From the NCBI GenBank assembly GCA_023389055.1, contig JAEWFA010000053.1, forward strand, positions 96,402 to 160,401: DNA of 64,000 nucleotides. Direction: 5' to 3'. Below the pieces are notes generated by a model. The model ran no database searches, was not told where the DNA came from, and was given only the letters and a program-made list of their open reading frames with translations. This stretch comes from Pseudomonadota bacterium. GTDB taxonomy: Bacteria > Pseudomonadota > Gammaproteobacteria > Burkholderiales > Burkholderiaceae_E. This document shows positions 1 through 6,311 of the stretch, piece by piece (position 1 is the first letter of the stretch; every line of letters begins with the position of its first letter). The position numbers were made by a program, and so were the translations under genes.

Positions 1-1
1 C

Positions 2-406
2 GCCGATCCGAAGCTCAACGACCCCGAGGTGATCAAGGACGCGGTGATGGTCGAGGTGCGCGCGCATTTCCGGCCGGAGTTCATCAACCGCATCGACGAG
101 ATCGTGGTGTTCCATGCGCTGGGCAGCGGACAGATCGCTTCGATCGCAAAGATTCAGCTCGAAGGGCTGAGGAAGCGCCTGGCGGATCGCGACATGGGGC
201 TCGAGGTGTCGGACGCGGCGCTGGCGGAGGTGGCGAAAGTGGGCTTCGATCCACTTTATGGCGCGCGGCCGCTGAAGCGCGCGATCCAGCAGAAGATCGA
301 GAACCCGATCTCGCGGCTGGTGCTGGAAGGCAAGTACGGGCCGGACGACGTGATCAGCGTGGATTACGCGAATGGGGAGTTCCGGTTCGGAACGGTGGAT
401 CGTTGA
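2..406 (+). CDS. clpB: ClpB disaggregase, C-terminal part (truncated by window edge)
   Basis: This is the last 134 residues of an AAA+ disaggregase that works with DnaK to resolubilise aggregated proteins in the cytoplasm. The frame is open from base 2, so the start lies outside the window. Visible are the end of the second AAA module (FRPEFINRIDEIVVF, carrying the sensor-2 region typical of Hsp100 proteins) and the C-terminal small domain (YGARPLKRAIQQKIENP). The phrase FINRIDEIVVFHAL is close to ClpB of other proteobacteria. The gene ends TGA. A ClpA- or ClpC-type paralogue is less likely because the tail after GARPLKRAI matches ClpB in length. What follows downstream is a decayed toxin-antitoxin cluster. 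Confidence 0.93.
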   Translation, partial: ADPKLNDPEVIKDAVMVEVRAHFRPEFINRIDEIVVFHALGSGQIASIAKIQLEGLRKRLADRDMGLEVSDAALAEVAKVGFDPLYGARPLKRAIQQKIENPISRLVLEGKYGPDDVISVDYANGEFRFGTVDR

Positions 407-461
407 GCATGGGAGCCGGGAGCGTTACGCTTCCGGATTCCCTTCCTGAGCGAGGCGTTTC

Positions 462-647
462 ATGCATGAGCGGATTGCAGTCGATCCCAAGATCATGCTG
501 GGTAAACCCGTAATTCGAGGGACGCGAATCACGGTCGAACTGATCCTGCGCAAGCTCGGCGAAGGAGCCACCGAGCAGGATCTGCTGGATGCGTATCCGA
601 ACCTTACGTCGCAGGATATTCGTGCGACGATGACGTACGCCGCTTAG
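462..647 (+). CDS. DUF433 antitoxin-like protein, C-terminus apparently lost
   Basis: The 61-residue product has the DUF433 signature: HERIAVDPKIMLGKPVIRGTRI, then a helix-turn-helix-like half ending DLLDAYPNLTSQDIRATMTYAA. DUF433 proteins are usually about 70-80 residues and are often paired with PIN or DUF5615 toxins. Here the protein stops at TAG directly after TYAA, where family members normally continue for about ten residues. The reading frame reopens after this TAG and runs into a Phd-type antitoxin sequence, so a deletion probably joined two antitoxin genes at this point. Start ATG 462 has only weak Shine-Dalgarno similarity upstream (GAGCGAGG). Function as an antitoxin is inferred from the family only. 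Confidence 0.6.
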   Translation: MHERIAVDPKIMLGKPVIRGTRITVELILRKLGEGATEQDLLDAYPNLTSQDIRATMTYAA

Positions 648-668
648 GAACGCCTGCGACGTGGGCCG

Positions 669-860
669 GTGCACCTCGTCAAGCGCAACAGGACGACGGC
701 GGTCGTGCTGACCGAGGACGAGTATCAACGCCTTACGGCGGGCCACGCGCCGATCCGTCCCGCCGTGACGGCGGTGCAGTCGCTGCTGGCGCAGCCCGCG
801 ACGGGCATTCGCAGCAAAACGGAAATCCACGAGGCTTTGGCTGAAGAGCGCGCCTGGTGA
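669..860 (+). pseudogene. Phd/YefM-type antitoxin lacking its N-terminus
   Basis: The 63-residue frame contains RGPVHLVKRNRTTAVVLTEDEYQRL, typical of the middle of Phd-type antitoxins, then a tail (SKTEIHEALAEERAW) of the kind that wraps the toxin. The usual 15-20 N-terminal residues that start the DNA-binding fold are missing. Reading upstream in the same frame gives ERLRRGPVHL and then the TAG that ends the DUF433 gene 24 bases earlier. Start GTG 669 is only the first available codon and may not be used. The stop overlaps the GTG start of the PIN gene (GTGA), the normal coupling of antitoxin and toxin. Most likely a remnant of an antitoxin whose 5' end was deleted. Confidence 0.55.
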
Positions 861-1192
861 TCGTCTTTTTCGACGCCAGGGCGCTGATCTATCTGCTCGA
901 GGGCCGCGAGCTCTTTGGCGGTCGAGTACGCACCGCGCTGGCGGCGCTCGAGCATGACCACGCCGGCGCAGGAGCCGACGTGAATCGTCTGTCCTGGCTG
1001 GAATGCCGCGTGGGGCGGATGAAGGCCGACGATGCCGCTACGCTGGCCTTGTTCGACGCCTTCTTCGCTCGGCCGGATTTGATCTGGGTGGAGTTGAGCC
1101 GCGACGTGGTCGAACTGAAACGATCTACGGGGGCGAAAGTGCTGCGTCATGCAGCGCGCTTCAGCGTATGGGCGGTGCCGAATCTCCGGTGA
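857..1192 (+). pseudogene. PIN-domain toxin with replaced C-terminus
   Basis: Residues 1-80 match a VapC-like PIN ribonuclease: MIVFFDARALIYLLEG carries the first metal-binding Asp, and RLSWLECRVGRM the conserved Glu. After DVVEL (about base 1120) similarity stops and the last 24 residues are unrelated. The part that would carry the remaining catalytic Asp (a TPDAL-like motif) is gone, so the toxin is probably inactive. The break coincides with the start of a 54-base repeat that is found again at 2727-2780. The gene overlaps the upstream antitoxin remnant by four bases and converges on the Xre antitoxin gene, overlapping its 3' end. Confidence 0.65.
1122..1175. repeat. 54-bp hairpin repeat, copy A
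   Basis: By hand alignment this segment matches 2727-2780 at 45 of 54 positions with no gaps. Its centre is the hairpin GCTGCGTCATGCAGC (5-bp stem, 5-base loop), identical in both copies. Copy A begins where the PIN toxin loses similarity to its family and ends inside the stop region of the Xre antitoxin. It is too short for an insertion sequence and no terminal transposase was seen. A REP-like palindromic element or a recombination scar would fit. Confidence 0.6.
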
Positions 1193-1553
1193 GAACGCTC
1201 ACCGGCACTGCGAGCGCATCGGCAAGCCCGCGCAGCGTCGCTCTCGAGCCCTGGCGCTTGCCGTTTTCGATCTGGCTCAGATAGGCCTTGCTGATGCCAG
1301 CCAGTTGCGCGAGCCGCTCCTGCGACAGGCGCCGATGCTCGCGCCACGCGCGCACCGCGTGCATGTCCTGCTCGAACTCCGCTTTCACGACGCCCAGCGG
1401 AATCCGGAAGCCGTCGTCGGCGGCGACGGCCGTATCGAACGCTGCAACGTCTTCGGCGTCCTCGAGCAGTTCGCGAACGCGCTCCCAGATCTCGATCGGA
1501 ACGACCGCGAAGGCGGGCCGTCCGTCCTTCTCGAGAATCTGGACTCTCGTCAT
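1161..1553 (-). CDS. Xre-family antitoxin
   Basis: The 130-residue protein has an N-terminal linker rich in acidic residues (about 1-80) and a C-terminal helix-turn-helix (about 85-120: RRLSQERLAQLAGISKAYLSQIENGKR). It resembles antitoxins of the RelE/ParE-associated Xre group, which neutralise the partner toxin and repress the operon. It lies directly downstream of the toxin gene with a four-base overlap (1550-1553), so the pair is translationally coupled in toxin-first order, as in higBA-type modules. Its 3' end overlaps the truncated PIN gene on the other strand. Confidence 0.82.
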   Translation of the reverse strand: MTRVQILEKDGRPAFAVVPIEIWERVRELLEDAEDVAAFDTAVAADDGFRIPLGVVKAEFEQDMHAVRAWREHRRLSQERLAQLAGISKAYLSQIENGKRQGSRATLRGLADALAVPVSVLTGDSAPPIR

Positions 1554-1804
1554 CGGTATGCCTCTCCGCGAATGGCGATCGTCAGCACCACGATGAGTTG
1601 TCGGGTAGCGTCGATCATGTAGATGACCCGCCAGGCGACCACGCGCAACCTCCAGCCGTCCCTTCCCTCCAACTTCCGTACATTGGGGCTATCGAAGGGG
1701 GCGAGAGCAAGCGCCTCGATTTTCGAGAGAATCAGTTCCCGCGTGTTGCGCGGCATCGCGCGCAGCGCCCTTTGAGCGTTCGGCAGGAACTCGATCCGGA
1801 ACAC
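1550..1804 (-). CDS. RelE/ParE-superfamily toxin
   Basis: The 84-residue protein has the fold-defining stretches of the family: MFRIEFLPNAQRALRAMPRN, a helical hairpin, RKLEGRDGWRLRVVAWRVIYMID, and a final strand IVVLTIAIRGEAYR. Members either cleave mRNA on the ribosome or poison gyrase; which applies cannot be told from sequence alone. It is the first gene of a two-gene operon with the Xre antitoxin. The start is ATG at 1804. A promoter should lie in the AT-rich stretch 1805-1860 (ATGTTAGCATTTTGTTAACC), but I could not fix its boxes. Confidence 0.82.
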   Translation of the reverse strand: MFRIEFLPNAQRALRAMPRNTRELILSKIEALALAPFDSPNVRKLEGRDGWRLRVVAWRVIYMIDATRQLIVVLTIAIRGEAYR

Positions 1805-1959
1805 CGGCTATCCAAGATGTTAGCATTTTGTTAACCTGCCTGCTGCAGGTATCTGTCGCATGCTGCCGGTAATCGGTCGGTGTCGAAATCGGTCGCGAGG
1901 TCTCGGCTGGAAGATGTAGCTGTTCAGAACACTTCCGGATCGTCCAAAGGAGTTGTGCC

Positions 1960-2166
1960 ATGGCCGTCTTGATCATTCGAGATCGGCAGACAAGCCCATT
2001 TCACCGATGAGTTGGTCGATCTGATCAACGAGCGGGATCGCTCGCCGCAGCGCGAGATCCGCTTCGAATGGTCATGTTCGGCCCGAGCGTGACCTCCGAG
2101 CCACTGCGCGTGGCTCCCGACGTCCGCGTCCTCGACTGGATCGACGCCCAGCCTATCGAGGAATGA
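1960..2166 (+). pseudogene. Frameshifted remnant of a small gene of unknown family
   Basis: A clean ribosome binding site (AAAGGAG) stands 7 bases before ATG 1960, but that frame ends after 16 codons. Two other frames continue what looks like one protein: first DELVDLINERDRSPQREIRFEW (about 2008-2070), then FGPSVTSEPLRVAPDVRVLDWIDAQPIEE ending at TGA 2166. At least two frameshifts are needed to join them. The composition of the pieces is protein-like and the initiation signal is intact, so a real gene probably existed. I do not recognise the family. The rest of 1805-2261 shows no other gene. Confidence 0.35.
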
Positions 2167-2261
2167 CGGTGGCCACCCGCGACATAACGTCGTTCGACGC
2201 CGCTGGGGTTCTCGTCATCGACCCTGGCGGGCGTGACGGCCAGCGTACTTGATCGTCTGCA

Positions 2262-2675
2262 TCACTCCCGCCTCACCCTCACCACCTCCTCCCCGCTGCC
2301 CACCGCATCGACCATCGTCACCGTGATCCGGTTGTCGCCCGGCGCCAGCGGAATCGCGCCGCTGTTCCAGTCGAGTCGATCGGCCGGGCAATCCCACACG
2401 GCGGAAATCTCGCCGCGGGTGCCGTTGGCATCGTTCGTCCAGAACATCGAGAACGTTCCCGGCCGGCAGGTGACGATCGGCTGGGTCGGCGTGCCGCCGC
2501 TGCGCACCGACCCGGCGGGCAGGGCGGCCACGCCGCTGAGGATGATCACCTGGCCGTGCGCCACCGGCGGCGGCGCGTCGATCGAGATCGACAGACGGAA
2601 GTCGAGACCGCTGCCGCAGGCCGCGAGCAGTATGACGAGCAGGCAGAAGGCCGCCGTGAGGAATGCGGATCTCAT
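2262..2675 (-). CDS. Putative lipoprotein, unknown function
   Basis: The 137-residue product starts with a lipoprotein signal peptide (MRSAFLTAAFCLLVILLAAC; lipobox LLAAC, Cys at about residue 20). The rest is likely periplasmic or outer-membrane attached and has no motif I recognise; the C-terminal part (NRITVTMVDAVGSGEEVVRVRRE) suggests a beta-sandwich strand pattern. Two further cysteines (TCRPG and WDCPAD) could form a disulfide. Codon use is GC-rich like the core genome, unlike the neighbouring remnants. It stands alone and is not obviously in an operon. Confidence 0.65.
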   Translation of the reverse strand: MRSAFLTAAFCLLVILLAACGSGLDFRLSISIDAPPPVAHGQVIILSGVAALPAGSVRSGGTPTQPIVTCRPGTFSMFWTNDANGTRGEISAVWDCPADRLDWNSGAIPLAPGDNRITVTMVDAVGSGEEVVRVRRE

Positions 2676-2726
2676 GCGTTCGACATCCTTCCGTGCTGCG
2701 GAACGCAGCGTTTCGGCGTGCGAAGT

Positions 2727-2780
2727 GATTTACTCAGGCGAAATCGCTGCGTCATGCAGCGTGCTTCAGCTTATCGGCGG
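2727..2780. repeat. 54-bp hairpin repeat, copy B
   Basis: Second copy of the element at 1122-1175, differing at nine positions. The hairpin here extends to six base pairs (CGCTGC-GTCAT-GCAGCG). It lies in the gap between the lipoprotein gene and the HigA-like remnant, about 40 bases before the remnant's start. Confidence 0.6.
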
Positions 2781-2819
2781 ACGTGTCAGGCAAGCATGGG
2801 ACTACGAGGCCTATCACTG

Positions 2820-2995
2820 ATGACTATGTACAACCCTCCGCATCCTGGCGAATTCATTTCTGAGATCTCGGAGTTTCGGTGCGAACGCTGCAGGAATGGG
2901 AGCAGGGAAGGCGCGCGCCTTCTGGCCCCGCCAGGACACTGCTGATGGTGGCGAACAAGCACCCCAGCGCGTTGCTCGATGTTGTCGCTGCATAA
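2820..2995 (+). pseudogene. HigA/NadS-like antitoxin remnant, internally deleted
   Basis: ATG 2820 opens MTMYNPPHPGEFISE, a hallmark of HigA-type antitoxin N-termini. That frame ends at TGA 2945 after an unrelated tail. From about 2879 another frame reads RTLQEWEQGRRAPSGPARTL and ends PSALLDVVAA at TAA 2995, which resembles the C-terminus of Xre antitoxins of the NadS/HigA type. The helix-turn-helix core between the two pieces is missing. The simplest history is an internal deletion that removed about half the gene and shifted the frame. No partner toxin gene is present next to it. Confidence 0.6.
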
Positions 2996-3092
2996 CAGCT
3001 TGCTCGAGCGGATAACTCGCCTGTGGCGCGCCGCCGCTCAGCGTCGACATTAAAGGACGACTGACGAGTTTCGGCGCTGGTGCCTCCCTGCC

Positions 3093-3747
3093 TCAAATGC
3101 GCTCGAAATCGCCCCCGCGCCCGAGCCCCGAAGCGAAGCGGCCTGCGCCGTCGGCGCCTTCCTGCCAATGCGCCTCCACGCCGTTGTGCCATTCGCGGCG
3201 CATCGCCTCGCGCAAGCGCAGGCCATGCGTTTCGTGGACCGTGCGCCGGTCGGCGCGGACGGCGGCCTGGGGAAAGCGCGCGATCTCACGCGCCATCGCC
3301 TCTGCGGCCTCGCGTGCTGCGCCGGGAGCCACCACTTTCTCGCACATGCCGATGCGCAATGCTTCGTCGGCCGGAACCTTCCGCCCGGTGAGGATGATCT
3401 CCAGCGCACGGCCTTGCGCGACCAACCGCGGCAGACGCACCGAGCCGCCGTCGAGCAGAGGGATACCCCAGCGGCGGCAGTACACACCGAAGTACGCGTC
3501 CTGCGACATCACCCGAATGTCGCACGCGGTCGCCGAGCGTACTGGCGTATTTCAGGTCCCAGCCCGCGCAGAAGGCACCGCCTTCGCCCCATAGCACGGC
3601 AACCGACGCGTCGTGATCGCTGTCGAAGCGCTTCATCGCCTCGACGAGCGCGTCCGCGCTTTCCGGGTCCATCGCATTGCGGGCTTCCTCGTAGCGGCTG
3701 TGGACGATGGTCCAGACAGCGTCCGACTGTTCGATACGGACGGTCAT
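3093..3747 (-). pseudogene. Enoyl-CoA hydratase/isomerase family gene, internal deletion and frameshift
   Basis: Reading leftward, the first frame starts at ATG 3747 and gives a crotonase N-terminus (TVRIEQSDAVWTIVHS, then GEGGAFCAGWDLKYASTL, the first oxyanion-hole segment). A second frame resumes near base 3525 with CDIRVMSQDAYFGVYCRRWG and continues to a normal C-terminus ending at 3093. About 40-50 residues between the two, which in this family carry the second oxyanion-hole glycine, are absent, and the frame changes. The product cannot be a working crotonase. It is flanked by other broken genes. Confidence 0.75.
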
Positions 3748-3820
3748 CTTCCTGTCTCCTTCGGGATGAGCATGGTTCGCGATCGCGCTACGCTACACCG
3801 CTCCTGCCATCCGGAGCACT

Positions 3821-4363
3821 CATGAAAGCACCACCGTCTCGCCGGCGAGCGGCGCGAGCAGCGGATGGATCTCGGCACCGGGGGTGCCGGGACGGAAGAA
3901 TGTCGCCCCGGGTCGCACCGACAGGTGCTGCACGTGAACCACCGGCAAACCGCTGGCACGATAAGCGCCGAGCACGCTCGCGGCGCGTTCGGCAGCGGCC
4001 TCGGCGCCGACGAGTTCCATCGCGCCTCGGGGGAAGTAGTCGTTCTGGATGTCGATGATCAGCAGCGCGGTAAAGCACTATCCGAATGCGTTTCGCGAAA
4101 CGGGTCTGCTCGAGCACCTGCGAAGGAAGGGGATCGAGCGGCTGGTCGTCATGGGAATGATGACGCATATGTGCATCGATACGACGACGAGGGCGGCGGC
4201 GGATCTCGGGTTCGAGTGCACGTTGGTGCATGACGCTTGTGCCACGCGGGATCTCGCGTTCGGTCGGAAGGTGGTGGGCGCTACGGAGGTTCAGACAGCG
4301 TTTGTCGCAGCATTGAACGGGCTTTTTGCGAAGGTGCAATCGTCTGACGAGTTGAAGATCTAA
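3821..4363. pseudogene. Isochorismatase-family hydrolase gene broken by an internal inversion
   Basis: Two halves of one cysteine-hydrolase gene lie on opposite strands. The N-terminal half reads on the minus strand from about 4068 to 3828: ALLIIDIQNDYFP (catalytic Asp), then VVHVQHLSVRPGATFF and LAGETVV. The C-terminal half reads on the plus strand from about 4070: VKHYPNAFRETGLLEHL, then VVMGMMTHMCIDTTTRAAA (catalytic Cys) to the stop at 4363. Turning 3828-4068 around would restore ETVV-KHYPNAF and place the ATG at 3821 (ATGAAA) directly before ALLIIDIQ. Both halves are well preserved, so the inversion looks recent. Neither half alone can be active. Confidence 0.8.
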
Positions 4364-4419
4364 GCGGTTTCGCTCGCTATTCGCATTTCTCCTATTCAAA
4401 CCTCGTTCCGCTTCGGTAC

Positions 4420-4701
4420 TTAGGCGTCTTGCTTGTTCGAGCATCGTGTAGAAGCGAACCGATACACGCGCTTTCCATTTTTAGGAAAACTCTTCAAGAC
4501 TTTTCTATTTTTGTTCGATGTAGGTTGGTTTTTTACGTCAGAGTTATAAAGGATAGCTTTGATGGAGGAACTAGCATACTTCTCTCCGTTATCTTTCCTA
4601 ATATTTTTTGCGGTAATCCAGCATCCGAAATCCTCGGCCGTAAAGGGTTCGGTAAGTTGACCACGTCGTACGGCTGCGCAAATATTGTCGATCAATGACA
4701 C
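4420..4701 (-). CDS. Small hypothetical protein, possible winged-helix fold
   Basis: The 93-residue product starts at GTG 4701, seven bases after AAGGGG. I do not recognise it. The pattern of the first 60 residues (EPFTAEDFGCWI, then GEKYASSSIKAILYNSDV) resembles a small helix-turn-helix domain, and the tail is basic (KSFPKNGKRVYRFASTR), so nucleic-acid binding is possible. The gene is visibly richer in A and T than the core genes and uses many Lys, Asn and Ser codons, which suggests horizontal transfer together with its upstream neighbour. Confidence 0.5.
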   Translation of the reverse strand: MSLIDNICAAVRRGQLTEPFTAEDFGCWITAKNIRKDNGEKYASSSIKAILYNSDVKNQPTSNKNRKVLKSFPKNGKRVYRFASTRCSNKQDA

Positions 4702-4769
4702 CGCTTTCCCCTTCGTTCTAGCGCGACGATGTATTCGTACTTGAGCGTGGTGAGCAAGTCGGCCTTAGC

Positions 4770-5417
4770 TCAAAAAAGCAACGGGATCACTCTCCAGCGC
4801 ACGTTTCTAGCCATTGCCCAATAGGCCGGGTCATGGCTCAGTATTCGCTCCTCCGCGAGGATTCTTGCCACTAGGAGGCTAAAAGTCAAACTGTAGATCG
4901 CCAGGTTCCAAAGACTGGGACCGGACAGAAGGAATCCCACATGCGTCAGAATATATCCGGCGTACATCGGATGGCGGACGAGTTGGTACGGCCCAGTGAC
5001 TTTGACGCCTCGGTTGGCAGCGACGAGACCAAAGCTTCGCCGCAAGGTCAGTTTGGCCCACAGTTGAATAGCGAAACCGGTGAACATCAAACTGGCGCAA
5101 TACGCGATAGGGATTACGGGCGAGTTCGTCGCCGGAATCACCAGAAGCGGACATAAGGTACCTGCAAAACCAACAAACCAGTCGAAGCTCCGATGAGAGA
5201 TTGCAGTCGTACGGCGACGGAATGCGACGAACACTACGACGACGCCCTCCGACACTAGCAGGATGATGTTTGAAAAGCTCACAGGCGCAATTGCGGCAGG
5301 GATCAGTCGGCTCGCAAGCAGTCCCAGTAGCAAGGTAACCAGCACGCGCTCAATTATGTCCAAATCGAGGCGACTGATATGCTTTGGGTTCCGCACGATG
5401 ATGTTGTCGCTTTTCAT
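4770..5417 (-). CDS. Membrane methyltransferase of the ICMT/PEMT type
   Basis: The 215-residue protein has five or so hydrophobic segments and the C-terminal signature of isoprenylcysteine carboxyl methyltransferase-like proteins: GPYQLVRHPMYAGYILTHVG followed by two membrane segments and ARILAEERIL. The RHPxY motif and the Glu-Glu pair form the S-adenosylmethionine site in this family. In bacteria the substrates are mostly unknown (lipids or small molecules), so I give no specific reaction. The gene is lower in GC than its surroundings and lies next to another low-GC gene, pointing to acquisition by transfer. Confidence 0.7.
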   Translation of the reverse strand: MKSDNIIVRNPKHISRLDLDIIERVLVTLLLGLLASRLIPAAIAPVSFSNIILLVSEGVVVVFVAFRRRTTAISHRSFDWFVGFAGTLCPLLVIPATNSPVIPIAYCASLMFTGFAIQLWAKLTLRRSFGLVAANRGVKVTGPYQLVRHPMYAGYILTHVGFLLSGPSLWNLAIYSLTFSLLVARILAEERILSHDPAYWAMARNVRWRVIPLLF

Positions 5418-5822
5418 TTTGCGGTATAGGAATGTGCGCTCTGCAAAGGCGACCTACTTAACGAATATCGGACTTGCAGGGTAGACAACGCGCCTGCAAA
5501 CAGTTTATCAACTGAAGTGTCAGGTCGATGCAAAATATTTCACAGTCGGAACGTACGGCTTGGCCGAACGGTGCGCTGTCGGACCTCTGGACTTGGTTGT
5601 CTTTCGGCCTCAGACGCGCGCGTCTCGGGCGCCGAAACGTGATGAGTCCGCGACTCTCGTCAGGGCGACACTTCTTCTCGCCGCGTCTAGGTTAGAGGAT
5701 TAGGGGTTTTACCTAGGCCAAATGACCTATCCGGATCGTCTTGACGCAAAGGCAGGTGTCCGATTTCCTGTTTTGGTGTCAGATTCCCGGATATCATTCC
5801 GGGAGTCAATGAGGACAGAGGC
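5418..5822. other. Gap upstream of the Tad locus, no gene seen
   Basis: These 405 bases hold no ORF I would support. The left part is AT-rich (promoter of the methyltransferase gene on the minus strand is likely here). The right part must carry the promoter of tadE. I saw no convincing sigma-70 or sigma-54 boxes, only a possible ribosome binding site (GAGGACAGAG) just before ATG 5823. Confidence 0.5.
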
Positions 5823-6278
5823 ATGCGGCACCGAAGCAGGACGTTCGAGCGAGCGGCTAAACTGCAACGAGGCGTCGCGGCAGTCGAGTTCGCACTCGTT
5901 CTGCCGTTGCTAATAGTGATCCTGTTCGGGATCATCGACTTCGGCCTGATGCTATACGACAAGGCGATGATCACGAACGCGGCGCGCGAGGGTGCCCGCG
6001 CGGGAATCGTGCTTCGCAACCCACGATTGACGAAAGCCGAAATCGAATCTGTCGCAACGAATTACTGCCGCGCGATGCTCATCCGCCTAGCGGGCAGCGG
6101 CGAATGCGCGGCGACGGCCACCTTGCCTGCGCCGGTCGCCTTTTCGGAGCCGCTTCAGGTCACCGTGAATTACCAGTATGACGGGCCGATTCTGTCGCTG
6201 ATTGCGCTGCTGCCCGGCGCGTCTTCTCTGGTCGGCCCCTTGAATCTCGGCTCGACCGCCGTGATGAAGTACGAATGA
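5823..6278 (+). CDS. tadE: TadE-like minor pseudopilin
   Basis: The 151-residue protein has the class III prepilin-like signature QRGVAAVEFALVLPLLIVILFG at about residues 15-37: a basic leader, a cleavage point after Gly, Glu five residues on, and a hydrophobic stretch. This is the TadE domain, followed by a variable periplasmic part. TadE-type pseudopilins are processed by the CpaA/TadV peptidase and help Flp pilus biogenesis at the inner membrane. It is the first gene of the Tad cluster and is followed 33 bases later by a TadG-like gene. Confidence 0.85.
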   Translation: MRHRSRTFERAAKLQRGVAAVEFALVLPLLIVILFGIIDFGLMLYDKAMITNAAREGARAGIVLRNPRLTKAEIESVATNYCRAMLIRLAGSGECAATATLPAPVAFSEPLQVTVNYQYDGPILSLIALLPGASSLVGPLNLGSTAVMKYE

Positions 6279-6311
6279 AGGCCGTGTGACCGGGTGGCCT
6301 CGGAGCGTTCA

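Noticed and set aside
2985..3060. Possible integron attC-like site (ATAAC, GATAAC and GC-rich palindromes)
   Set aside because: No matching R' core (GTTRRRY) at the right distance, no integrase and no cassette series.
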